Shown one piece after another: positions 1 to 7,310 of a DNA stretch of 16,053 nucleotides. A program made the translations under genes and the position numbers. The notes below the pieces were generated by a model. It made no database searches. It had not been told where the DNA came from and saw nothing but the letters and a program-made list of their open reading frames with translations. This DNA is from VBAT01 sp036520835 (lineage in GTDB: Bacteria > Bacteroidota > Bacteroidia > Chitinophagales > Chitinophagaceae), in assembly GCA_036520835.1 (NCBI GenBank), contig DATDIX010000390.1:1-16053 (forward strand), given 5' to 3'. Within the stretch, counting starts at the first letter, position 1, and each line of letters starts with the position of its first letter.

Positions 1-1250
1 TAGCTGAATGAAGGAATGATGCGCAACGAATGCATCGAATCTATCTGGTACAGCATATTCAGGTTAAAGCGATGACTGTTGTTTAAGTTGTCAGAAAGCG
101 AATTCTGGTCATAGAAAGTATTGCTGCTGCCGGGTATGATATTCTCCCGGGTGATCTGCCTTTCTATCTTTGGGTTGAACCTGTTGTAGAAATAGTTGCT
201 CTGGAAATCCAGTTTATTGCCAATGATATTATTATAGTTCACTCCTCCGCCCCAGGCTGTGGTGATACCGCCGTTGCGACCCGATCCCATACCCATGGCT
301 GCCGCATCATCACCGGAGATATTGATATTAATGTTGCCGCCACTACCGGCGCCACGCTGCATACGTGCCAGTTCCCCGGTAAAGTTGAGAATATCCATAA
401 AGGAAAAGCCTTCCGCATTGGTGTTGTTGCCCATGCCGATAGCAGAGAGTTGCCTGGCGCCTTTAAATGAATTGACATTGAATTTGCCTTCGTAGCGATC
501 TTTATCGCCGGCGCCAGCCATTACTTTTCCAAACACTCCCTTCTTTTTATCTTTCTTTAATTTCAGGTTGATCGTTTTTTCATAGTTGCCATCTTCAAAA
601 CCCGTAAGCTGTGCCTGGTCGCTTTGCTTGTCATATACCTGCACTTTATCTACTGCATCAGCCGGTAAGTTCCGGGTGGCGATTTTCGGATCGTTCCCGA
701 AAAATTCTTTGCCATCCACTAATACCCTGCTCACAGTTTCACCCTGGGCTTTCACCGTTCCGTCCTTTTCCACTTTTACACCGGGCAGTTTCTTTAATAA
801 CTGCTCCACGCTTGCATTGGGCTGCACTTTGAAAGAACCGGCATTGTATTGAACAGTATCGCCTACCATAGTTACCGGCGGCGCTTCATTGGATACGGTT
901 ACTTCGGCCAGCACTTTATTTATGTCATTCATGATGACACGGGCCAGGTCCTGTTTTTTACTGGTATCGCTGATGGTAACAAAGACAGTGCTGTTATGAT
1001 AGTTGACATGGGAGATCAGCAGGCGATACTCTCCGTTCGGGATACCGGTCAGTTCAAAGCGGCCTGCGTTATCTGTCATGGTAAAAGATACAAGCGAGGA
1101 ATCTTTCTTTTCCATCAGGGTGATCGTTGCTGCAGCAACCGGCTCTTTAGTAATGGTATCAAATGCCACTCCTTTTATACTTCCGTTTTTCTGGGAAAAA
1201 GAGATGATGGTAACAAACAGGAGAATGAATGACAGGTATATTTTCCTCAT
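1..1250 (-). CDS. Outer-membrane beta-barrel protein with carboxypeptidase-regulatory-like domain (TonB-receptor-like), C-terminus cut by window edge
   Basis: The frame is open from an ATG at 1250 to the window edge (416 codons), so the rest of the barrel lies outside. Translation shows a signal peptide (MRKIYLSFILLFVTIISFSQ), then a carboxypeptidase-regulatory-like beta-sandwich (about residues 23-105, with GSIKG, KDSSL and GRFEL). A plug-like domain follows (about 130-225; LLKKLPGVKVEKDGTVKAQG and VDGKEFFGNDPKIATRNL), then the start of a barrel with a Gly/Asn-rich stretch near 300. It is clearly a paralogue of the complete 959-aa protein at 2277-5156, with the plug nearly identical. Proteins of this architecture sit in the outer membrane. 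Some act as TonB-dependent transporters, but I see no TonB box and no substrate clue. It follows the 190-aa secreted protein gene by 113 bp and has its own promoter-like module. Family call is secure; specific function unknown. Confidence 0.9.
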   Translation of the reverse strand, partial: MRKIYLSFILLFVTIISFSQKNGSIKGVAFDTITKEPVAAATITLMEKKDSSLVSFTMTDNAGRFELTGIPNGEYRLLISHVNYHNSTVFVTISDTSKKQDLARVIMNDINKVLAEVTVSNEAPPVTMVGDTVQYNAGSFKVQPNASVEQLLKKLPGVKVEKDGTVKAQGETVSRVLVDGKEFFGNDPKIATRNLPADAVDKVQVYDKQSDQAQLTGFEDGNYEKTINLKLKKDKKKGVFGKVMAGAGDKDRYEGKFNVNSFKGARQLSAIGMGNNTNAEGFSFMDILNFTGELARMQRGAGSGGNININISGDDAAAMGMGSGRNGGITTAWGGGVNYNNIIGNKLDFQSNYFYNRFNPKIERQITRENIIPGSSNTFYDQNSLSDNLNNSHRFNLNMLYQIDSMHSLRIIPSFS

Positions 1251-1267
1251 AGCTGGTTATTTCGCTA

Positions 1268-1293
1268 CGAAAGTATTCTTACATACCCATAAA
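1268..1293 (-). promoter_or_regulatory. Candidate promoter of the truncated outer-membrane barrel gene
   Basis: On the minus strand, TTTATGG (1287-1293) is followed after 11 nt by TACTTTCG (1268-1275), which is one base off the Bacteroidota -7 consensus TAnnTTTG. The element ends 17 nt before the ATG. The same arrangement with the same spacing precedes the paralogue at 5174-5199, which is the main reason to believe it. There is no direct evidence of transcription. Confidence 0.5.
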
Positions 1294-1315
1294 GCGGGTT
1301 AACCAGTCTTGCTTT

Positions 1316-1335
1316 AATGTTAATCAATGTTAATG
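1316..1335. repeat. Tandem 10-bp direct repeat AATGTTAATC/AATGTTAATG
   Basis: Two copies of AATGTTAAT lie head to tail with a 10-bp period, about one helical turn, roughly 25 bp upstream of the -33-like element of the outer-membrane barrel gene at 1-1250. The position suits a regulator binding site, but this is inference. In AT-rich sequence such a repeat can arise by chance, and no matching copy precedes the paralogue at 2277-5156. Confidence 0.4.
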
Positions 1336-1337
1336 GG

Positions 1338-1363
1338 CTAAGAGGGGAAGGAGAAACTCTTAG
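1338..1363 (-). terminator. Stem-loop directly after the stop codon of the 190-aa gene
   Basis: A perfect 7-bp inverted repeat (CTAAGAG at 1338-1344, CTCTTAG at 1357-1363) with a 12-nt loop begins at the base following the TAG stop. No U-tract follows on the minus strand, so it could be an RNA-stabilising 3' hairpin rather than an intrinsic terminator. Confidence 0.35.
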
Positions 1364-1936
1364 CTATTCGATGACCTCGCCTCTTTCCTTGTCATCCCTG
1401 TCGCGGTCATATACCAGCAGTTTTACTTTCCAGTCCATCTGTTCGGCTTCCAGGATCAGTTCTACTATTAGTTTCTTAACAGACTCGCTGGATGGGTCAA
1501 AGGCGAAGATCACACTGGTAAATTTCTTTTCCTCGATAGGAACTTCATAGCTTCCTTTCAGGTTCATTGATTTGAAGGAAAGATTGTTGAGCTGGTTATA
1601 CAGCGCTTTGAATTTTTTCTTTGCCTCTTCAAAATCTTCCGTGGTAAGCATTAGCGCCTGCCAGCTGCTTACCTGGTTCTTTTTCCCGGTATACCTTGTG
1701 ATGATGCATTCTTCGGCGCCGGTCACTTTAAAATTACATTGATAGTCGATCGACTGCGGATTTTGGATGATCATTTCACCGATTATATTATCAAAATGAC
1801 TTGGGTAATCGTCGATCACTTTTGTAAGATCAGCAGTAATTGTATTGCGGGGATTAAGCTTAAGCTGTGCGGTGGCAGAGCTGAACGAAAACAAAATAAT
1901 AGTAAAAAGCGCAGGTAGTTTTACGAATGCTTTCAT
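1364..1936 (-). CDS. Secreted protein of unknown function (190 aa)
   Basis: I do not recognise a family. A signal peptide is clear: MKAFVKL, a hydrophobic run, then SATAQ with probable cleavage near residue 23 and no lipobox cysteine. The mature part of about 167 aa alternates beta-like stretches with a charged helical segment near residues 100-118 (FEEAKKKFKALYNQL). It has two cysteines, near residues 67 and 77 (YQCNFKV and EECIITRY), which could form a disulfide in the periplasm. The C-terminus is strongly charged (YDRDRDDKERGEVIE). The gene lies between two paralogous outer-membrane barrel genes on the same strand, so a periplasmic or outer-membrane-associated role is plausible but unproven. 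It is divergent from the 52-aa ORF starting at 2058. A weak promoter candidate (TTTTGG at 2051-2056, TAGTTTG near 2032-2038) lies about 95 nt upstream. Confidence 0.85.
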   Translation of the reverse strand: MKAFVKLPALFTIILFSFSSATAQLKLNPRNTITADLTKVIDDYPSHFDNIIGEMIIQNPQSIDYQCNFKVTGAEECIITRYTGKKNQVSSWQALMLTTEDFEEAKKKFKALYNQLNNLSFKSMNLKGSYEVPIEEKKFTSVIFAFDPSSESVKKLIVELILEAEQMDWKVKLLVYDRDRDDKERGEVIE

Positions 1937-2057
1937 CAGTTTGGATTTAACAGGTTAGAAATCAGGAGCAATATTATTAAATCTTATACTTATTATATAA
2001 TTTAACTGAGAATTTTCCGTTAACCCTATTACAAACTACTACAAAAGGATCCAAAAT
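1937..2057. other. AT-rich divergent intergenic region between the 190-aa gene and the 52-aa ORF
   Basis: These 121 bp separate two divergent starts and would have to hold both promoters. The centre (about 1970-2005) is very AT-rich. I find no exact TAnnTTTG on either strand. The best minus-strand candidate is TTTTGG (2051-2056) with TAGTTTG (2032-2038), one base short of consensus, and it abuts the ribosome binding site of the plus-strand ORF. Nothing else is recognisable here. Confidence 0.4.
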
Positions 2058-2216
2058 ATGAAAAACAACAGCATTGTGCATGCTCATGAAGAAGCGAAGA
2101 TCTATCACAATTACTACAAACCTTCTTTTAACATTCTCCTTCTGATCAAATCTGTTCTCAGTGTTTTTATTTCCGGTTCATCACCGGCGGCAGGCCATGT
2201 TATAAGGAGAAAATAA
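2058..2216 (+). CDS. Candidate small protein (52 aa), only plus-strand gene in the window
   Basis: ATG at 2058 to TAA at 2216. An AAAGGA motif (2044-2049) lies 8 nt upstream of the ATG, a good purine-rich ribosome binding site, while most other starts in this window lack one. The protein begins MKNNSIVHAHEEAKIYHNYY, continues with a hydrophobic stretch (about residues 25-40, FNILLLIKSVLSVFIS) and ends with a basic tail (HVIRRK). A single membrane segment or amphipathic helix is possible. A hairpin followed by a T-tract lies 27-60 nt after the stop, in the correct orientation. I recognise no family. The ORF could be chance, but ribosome site, length, divergent position and terminator agree. 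Both neighbours are on the opposite strand, so it would be transcribed alone. Confidence 0.5.
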   Translation: MKNNSIVHAHEEAKIYHNYYKPSFNILLLIKSVLSVFISGSSPAAGHVIRRK

Positions 2217-2242
2217 CTTTTTTACTAACCCCTGATTATACT

Positions 2243-2278
2243 AAAGCGTTCCTGCGACAGTGGGGACGTTTTTATTTT
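2243..2278 (+). terminator. Intrinsic-terminator-like hairpin after the 52-aa ORF
   Basis: On the plus strand AAAGCGTTCC (2243-2252) can pair with GGGACGTTTT (2263-2272) around a 10-nt loop: ten pairs including two G-U wobbles. T-rich sequence (TTTTTATTTT) overlaps and follows the 3' arm. On the minus strand the wobbles become A-C mismatches and no comparable U-tract follows, so the plus-strand direction is favoured. It lies between the end of the 52-aa ORF and the end of the convergent 959-aa gene. It might also help end transcription of the latter. Confidence 0.5.
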
Positions 2279-5156
2279 AGTTCACCCTGACATCCTGCAT
2301 TCTTCTTTCCATATTCCGGGGCATGGCCGGCATTTGCTGCTGTGGCTGTCCGCTTTTGCCACCCATCCTGTTCAGGTTATATAGCAGGCTGACCATAAAG
2401 TAACGACGGAGCACCATGCTCCTGGTGTCTTCGATCACGTTATTATAAACATTACGGGTGATGCTCTGGTTCTGGTTGAGGATATCATTTACAGTAAACC
2501 GTATCTCACCATTCTTCTTTTTAAATACCTGTTTGCGCAGGCCGGCATTCCACAAAGGTATATTCTGGTTGTATCCTTCTGCTCTCCCGGTGTTGAAATA
2601 ATAATCGAAGTCGGAACTAAGGATAAAGTTCAAAGGAAAGGTAATGGAGAAATCCAGGGAGTAAGTATGGGTGAAGTAATCGTCATTGATATTGGTGTTT
2701 TGGGAAGAAGTGATTTTATTATAACCGATATTGACCCTTGTACCCATATCGAATTTTTCTTTATTCAGGTTAAAGCCTGCGCCCTGCGACACAGCAAAGT
2801 TGTTGGTATTGCTTTTTACCTCCTGCACCAGGCTTACATCCCGGGTATAAGAAAGGTTGTTATTGAAATTTAAACTGGAGCCTTTTAGTTTGGGGTTTTT
2901 AAAAGGTATACCGAGTGTTATAAATGAAGAAGCCCTGAAGGCGCCGTTTATATTTGCATAGGTCGTCCTTTGCACCGGCCCCCGGGTAGTGATATCGCTG
3001 ATGATCTTATCAGTGGTTGTACTGAAGTTAAGGTTGGCAGCAAGATACCGGTAAGTAAGTATATTAAAAGTATTGTAGTTGATATTCACGTTGTGATTGA
3101 ATTCCGGCGCCAGGTTAGGATTCCCGATCTTGATATTAAAAGTATCTGTTGCATCAGGCACATTTTGCAACTGCGAAATAGTGGGCTGGTTGGTTCTCCC
3201 GTTGTAACTGAACCGGAGGTTCTTGCTACGGCTGGGGGTATAGTTGAAATTAGCCGTGGGAAAGAAGTTCGTATAATTTGCCTTTGTAGTGGAGTCCCTT
3301 CCTGTCAATGCCGGGTGACTCGTGTTTTCAAGAAAAGATTTTTGCACACCAAGACCCAGCTGGTAATTATATAGTTTATTCTGCACCCTGAAGTTGGTAC
3401 CAAACCGGTGGCCTTTAAAACTATTTTCAAAATCGTTTGTCAGTAAAAGATTGGGATCATCATATTTTAACGATAGCGGATCATAGTTGTAAGTGACCTT
3501 ACTGGATGTATTATGGTTCAATGTATAGGCATAGTTAAATTCCAGTAATTTGTTACGGCCGACCGGTTCTGTATAGGAAGTGCTGACCACATTGTTATGC
3601 GTATTGGTTCCCTGGTTATTTTTCTGGTCTTGCCGGATCTCTTTTAAAAGAATACCTGCTGTATCATAATAATTGCTGTTGGTGATATTAAGACCGGTAC
3701 TTTCGCTCTGCCCGAATGTATTGGACCAGCCGAGTGTTAAGGTCCTTCCTGTTTTATTGAATTTTTTACGATACAATAAATTATTACTCCAGTTGATCCC
3801 ATCTCTTTCATTGCTGTTCCTTCTCCTGGCGATCAGTGCAGGGTAGTCATAACCCGGGATAACGACATTGGTAAAAGAAGTATCATCCCTGTAGCTTTCC
3901 GAGTGTTGAATAGTGATGGAGGGTGTAAAAAGAATGGAACTCATCGAATCCAATTGTGCTTCTATCCTGAAATTGATGCGATGGTTCTGGTTCTCGCTCA
4001 GGGAAGAATAACTCTTATCTTCATAAGCCACTGAATCAGTATAGGAGGTCTGCCGGTAAGTACTTTGTTCCTGCGCATTTTTTGAGTTGGAAAAGAAATA
4101 GCTCCCGGTACCTTTTACCTTATCGGTCCACTCATCGGTATAATTAAGCCCTGCAGAAAAAGACTTAAGCAACCCGGTAGTGCCGCTGCCGCTACTTCCA
4201 CCTCCGCCAAAACCGCCACCACCACGGCCTCCGCTCATCTGCATACCTGCACCACTGTTGTTAAAACCACTGAAACCACCCATTGAGCTGATAACATCAG
4301 AGAAAGAAAAACCCTGTTTGTTGATATTGTTGGCGTTGAACAATAAAGAGAATCGCTGCGGTCCCTTGAATTTATTAATACTGAAATTGGCTTCATACCT
4401 GTCCTTGTCGCCAATGCCGGCCATTGCCCTTCCGAAATATCCTTTATTACGATCCTTTTTCAGTTTAATGTTCATGGTTTTGGTGCGGCTGCCGTCATCT
4501 ACTTTGGTGAACTTTGCCTGGTCGCTCATATCATCAAACACCTGCACACTCTCCACCATATCTGCTGTCAGGTTTTTAGTAGCCAGCTTGGGATCATTGC
4601 CAAAAAACTCTTTGCCGTCAACATATATCTTCTGTACCTGCTCGCCCTGGGCTTTAACGGTTCCTTCTTTATCTACTTCTACTCCCGGCAGTTTTTTTAA
4701 CAGGTCTTCTACTGTTGCATTAGGGGGTGTTTTAAAACCACTGGTGTTGAATTGAACCGTGTCGCCTTTTACCACCATCGGCGCTTCATTGGTAACGGTT
4801 ACGCCACCCAGCATTTTATAATCTTTGGAAGGGGTTACATCACCAAGGTCGATTGTTCTTTTATCAGCAGCAATGGAAACAGTTTTCCGGAAAGGTTCAT
4901 AAGCCTGGTGAGAAACGACCAGTTGATAATTGCCGGTCTCCAGGCCTTTTATTTCAAAAACACCCTGTTTGTTACTAAGTGTAAAAGTGATCAGCGAGGA
5001 ATCTTTTGCATTGAGAAGAGAGACCGTTGCATCGGCGATCGCTTGTTTGGAAGCGGTATCAATCAGCTTTCCTTTAATGCTGCCATCGGTCTTTTGGCCC
5101 ATGACAGCACAGGATGCCAGTAAGGTGATAACCAATAATGCAATACCCTTTCTCAT
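2277..5156 (-). CDS. Outer-membrane beta-barrel protein with carboxypeptidase-regulatory-like domain (TonB-receptor-like, 959 aa)
   Basis: Signal peptide MRKGIALLVITLLASCAVMGQ, then a carboxypeptidase-regulatory-like domain (about 24-105; GSIKGKL, KDSSL, GVFEIKG). A plug-like region follows (about 130-225; LLKKLPGVEVDKEGTVKAQG and VDGKEFFGNDPKLATKNL). A long barrel region (about 230-930) has many alternating aromatic strands and asparagine-rich loops. A Gly/Ser-rich insert near 300-325 (GGRGGGGFGGGG) probably forms a flexible loop. After the last barrel-like strand (RYFMVSLLYNLNR) there is a roughly 25-residue Pro/Gln/Met/Arg tail, so the protein does not end on the aromatic residue usual for barrels. 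No TonB box is evident, so transport by TonB coupling is not shown. It is a paralogue of the gene at 1-1250 and shares its promoter module. It lies downstream of the ELWxxDGT genes. Substrate unknown. Confidence 0.9.
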   Translation of the reverse strand: MRKGIALLVITLLASCAVMGQKTDGSIKGKLIDTASKQAIADATVSLLNAKDSSLITFTLSNKQGVFEIKGLETGNYQLVVSHQAYEPFRKTVSIAADKRTIDLGDVTPSKDYKMLGGVTVTNEAPMVVKGDTVQFNTSGFKTPPNATVEDLLKKLPGVEVDKEGTVKAQGEQVQKIYVDGKEFFGNDPKLATKNLTADMVESVQVFDDMSDQAKFTKVDDGSRTKTMNIKLKKDRNKGYFGRAMAGIGDKDRYEANFSINKFKGPQRFSLLFNANNINKQGFSFSDVISSMGGFSGFNNSGAGMQMSGGRGGGGFGGGGSSGSGTTGLLKSFSAGLNYTDEWTDKVKGTGSYFFSNSKNAQEQSTYRQTSYTDSVAYEDKSYSSLSENQNHRINFRIEAQLDSMSSILFTPSITIQHSESYRDDTSFTNVVIPGYDYPALIARRRNSNERDGINWSNNLLYRKKFNKTGRTLTLGWSNTFGQSESTGLNITNSNYYDTAGILLKEIRQDQKNNQGTNTHNNVVSTSYTEPVGRNKLLEFNYAYTLNHNTSSKVTYNYDPLSLKYDDPNLLLTNDFENSFKGHRFGTNFRVQNKLYNYQLGLGVQKSFLENTSHPALTGRDSTTKANYTNFFPTANFNYTPSRSKNLRFSYNGRTNQPTISQLQNVPDATDTFNIKIGNPNLAPEFNHNVNINYNTFNILTYRYLAANLNFSTTTDKIISDITTRGPVQRTTYANINGAFRASSFITLGIPFKNPKLKGSSLNFNNNLSYTRDVSLVQEVKSNTNNFAVSQGAGFNLNKEKFDMGTRVNIGYNKITSSQNTNINDDYFTHTYSLDFSITFPLNFILSSDFDYYFNTGRAEGYNQNIPLWNAGLRKQVFKKKNGEIRFTVNDILNQNQSITRNVYNNVIEDTRSMVLRRYFMVSLLYNLNRMGGKSGQPQQQMPAMPRNMERRMQDVRVN

Positions 5157-5173
5157 AAGTAGTGAAATGTCTA

Positions 5174-5199
5174 CGAATTTAGACGTAACCAGCCAGAAA
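5174..5199 (-). promoter_or_regulatory. Candidate promoter of the 959-aa outer-membrane barrel gene
   Basis: On the minus strand TTTCTGG (5193-5199), then 11 nt, then TAAATTCG (5174-5181), one base off TAnnTTTG, ending 17 nt before the ATG. Element sequence, spacing, the following TAG and the distance to the ATG all match those at the paralogue (1268-1293), while the bases between are largely different. Confidence 0.55.
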
Positions 5200-5296
5200 T
5201 ACCTGCGTAATAACGTTAAAATGCATGAAAATCTGATGAACGATCAAAAAAACAGGGGAAAGAAATTGAATCAGAAACAGGCATTACACTGTTGTT

Positions 5297-5326
5297 GAAC
5301 CGGTAACGGCAACCTCGGTTCTTTTT
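5297..5326 (+). terminator. Hairpin plus T5 downstream of the 630-aa gene, oriented on the plus strand
   Basis: GAACCG (5297-5302) pairs perfectly with CGGTTC (5316-5321) around a 13-nt loop, followed on the plus strand by TTTTT. On the minus strand the hairpin lies 15 nt past the stop of the 630-aa gene but lacks a following T-run. It may mark the end of that gene, or stop antisense transcription entering from the left. No plus-strand gene was identified upstream of it. Confidence 0.35.
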
Positions 5327-5336
5327 AAAATATTGT

Positions 5337-7229
5337 CTACTGTTTTACAAACTTCATCCTGCTGTTTGTAATTGTTCCGTTCAGAACAATAGTATATATA
5401 CCTGCCGCCATGGCTGACGTTTCTATGGTTAACAGGTTGCTTCCCTCATTGATGCTGATTTTCTTTTGCTGCACTGTTCTTCCGTTTATGTCAATAATGC
5501 TGTAAGCAATGGTTTCTTTTTTAAGTGCTGCAATCATCAGCGTGATATTTTCGCTGGCGGGATTGGGATATAGCATTACAACAAGTTCTTTACTGCTGAT
5601 ATTGACAGCAATGATCTTTGAGTAAGTGAACTTGCCATCAAGATCTTTCATCTTTAAGCGGTAATAAAGCGAAGAGATCCCCGGCAAGGCAATGTTGGGA
5701 TCGGTATAGGTGTATTGTTTTGTGTTAGTGCTGTTCCCGGCTGCAGCCAAGTTGCTTAGCTTAGTAAAGAAACTTCCATCCGTACTTCTTTCTATTTCAA
5801 AATGCGAAGTGTTATGTTCTGCAAGCGTCTTCCATCCAAGTATCACATTATTGCCTGAGAGCTGACCTTTGAAATCAACCATCGTCAACGGCAGACCACC
5901 AATGGGCACAGAAAGATCAGCCATCCAGAGTTCTCTGCCAGCCGTGCTTTCGGCTGCTGTTATAAATAGATTTAGATTTGCCAATGTAAAGTCAGCAGGA
6001 GAGCTACCGCCTGTTTGAGCTATGTTCTGCACAATTACTGTTCCTTGTTCTGTGCCATCGCTTCTCCAGACCTCTTTATCATTTAATGCACCGGCCGTTC
6101 CTTCCCAGGCGCTGAAATAAAGCTTTCCATTCACATTCGTCATGTTTTCCGGAAGAATATCCTTTACTTTTTTAGTGCCGGAAACACTGCCATTTGTTTT
6201 CCATAATTTATACCCGCTGCCATCATCAGCCATGAAAAACAGGTTGGTATCAACCGCTATTAATTTTTGAGGATTGCCTGATCCTGTTCCCGGTTTAATA
6301 TCTTTCACTAAAACAGTACCACTCTCTGTGCCATTTGTTTTCCAAAGTTCAGTGCCCTCTGCCTGGGTGCGTCCCTGGAAATAAAGTGTTCCGTTTACAT
6401 TCGTTAACCCCAGCGGGAAGATGAAACCTTTTACTATTTCCGTTCCTGCTCCTGTACCATCGCTTTTCCATAACGTGGATGCAGGATCCCCGCCGGCAGT
6501 AAAAAAAAGTTTACCGTTCATAGTAACGAGGTTGGCTACCACGGCGCTGCCCGAACCGGGATAAACATCTTTTATCATTACAGTTCCTGTTTCAGTGCCA
6601 TCCGTTTTCCAGAGATCATACCCGGCATGAATCCCGTCTGCAGCGCTGAAGAATAAAACGCCGCCCATATTTACCATGTATTGGGGATTACTTCCGGTTG
6701 CCCCGGGATAAAGATCTTTTACCAGTACCGTTCCGGCTTCTGTGCCATCTGTTTTCCATAACTCAATACCATGAGTTCCGTTAGTTGCACAAAAGAATAA
6801 AGTGTTATTTATTTTCAGAAAACGGGAAGGAGCACTGTTTCCCAAACCGGGATTGATATCTTTTACCATCATTGTCCCGGCTTCGGTTCCATTGCTTTTC
6901 CAAAGCTCATCACCATGTACGCCATCATTGGCATGGAAATAAATTGTTCCGTTGATATTAATTAGCTCTGCGGGGTTCCCGCTTGCCGGCCCGGGGTTAA
7001 TGTCTTTTATCAAAACAGTGCCGGTTTCAGTTCCATTGCTTTTCCAGAGTTCATTGCCATGCACAGCATCATTGGCCCGGAAGAATACTGATTCATTAAT
7101 GGCAACAAGGTTTCCCGGGTTACCCGCCGTTGTTCCGGGATTAATATCTTTTACCAGTGAAAAAGTCTGCCCATTAGCATCAAAGCTCAATGCAACAGTA
7201 ATAACGACTACCCAATAAAACTTTCTCAT
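5337..7229 (-). CDS. Secreted ELWxxDGT-repeat protein with T9SS type A sorting domain (630 aa)
   Basis: Signal peptide MRKFYWVVVITVALSFDANGQ. Residues about 22-430 are eight units of about 48 aa, each ending in a version of ELWKSDGTEAGT followed by VLVKDINPG (first ELW at residue 60, next at 108), plus a ninth degenerate unit (ELWMAD) near 434. Such arrays probably fold as stacked beta-sheets or propeller-like blades, but that is inference. Residues about 445-548 resemble an immunoglobulin/fibronectin-like module (HFEIERSTDG, YYRLKMKDLDG). Residues about 550-630 form a type IX secretion sorting domain (LYPNPASENITL, DINGRTV, GIYTIVLNG, KFVKQ end). The product should cross the outer membrane by T9SS and be released or surface-anchored. 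The ligand is unknown. It lies 81 bp after its paralogue at 7311-9197, with no terminator between, so cotranscription is possible. Confidence 0.9.
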   Translation of the reverse strand: MRKFYWVVVITVALSFDANGQTFSLVKDINPGTTAGNPGNLVAINESVFFRANDAVHGNELWKSNGTETGTVLIKDINPGPASGNPAELININGTIYFHANDGVHGDELWKSNGTEAGTMMVKDINPGLGNSAPSRFLKINNTLFFCATNGTHGIELWKTDGTEAGTVLVKDLYPGATGSNPQYMVNMGGVLFFSAADGIHAGYDLWKTDGTETGTVMIKDVYPGSGSAVVANLVTMNGKLFFTAGGDPASTLWKSDGTGAGTEIVKGFIFPLGLTNVNGTLYFQGRTQAEGTELWKTNGTESGTVLVKDIKPGTGSGNPQKLIAVDTNLFFMADDGSGYKLWKTNGSVSGTKKVKDILPENMTNVNGKLYFSAWEGTAGALNDKEVWRSDGTEQGTVIVQNIAQTGGSSPADFTLANLNLFITAAESTAGRELWMADLSVPIGGLPLTMVDFKGQLSGNNVILGWKTLAEHNTSHFEIERSTDGSFFTKLSNLAAAGNSTNTKQYTYTDPNIALPGISSLYYRLKMKDLDGKFTYSKIIAVNISSKELVVMLYPNPASENITLMIAALKKETIAYSIIDINGRTVQQKKISINEGSNLLTIETSAMAAGIYTIVLNGTITNSRMKFVKQ

Positions 7230-7271
7230 AAACAGAGTTAATGATACAGCTCAAGGAAAGTTATATCGAAG

Positions 7272-7279
7272 TGTATTGG
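7272..7279 (-). promoter_or_regulatory. Upstream block conserved between the two ELWxxDGT genes (copy 1)
   Basis: CCAATACA on the minus strand begins 50 nt before the ATG of the 630-aa gene. The 628-aa gene has the same word 49 nt before its ATG (9239-9246). Further shared words lie between (AACTTT at the same offset) and near the start (AACT...GTTT). No exact TAnnTTTG is present. It may be part of a promoter or simply sequence left from the duplication. Confidence 0.35.
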
Positions 7280-7310
7280 ATAGAAAAGGAACTTTGAACC
7301 AGGGAAAATA

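Noticed and set aside
849..1232. 127-codon plus-strand frame opposite the truncated barrel gene
   Set aside because: It lies antisense to the signal peptide, regulatory-like and plug domains. A similar antisense frame over the paralogue (4752-5123) is explained by shared coding sequence on the other strand.
2970..3374. 134-codon plus-strand frame inside the 959-aa barrel gene
   Set aside because: It is antisense to a clear conserved protein, has no ribosome binding site and no family character, and is a shadow of the real frame, like the other long plus-strand frames within the barrel, repeat and helicase genes.
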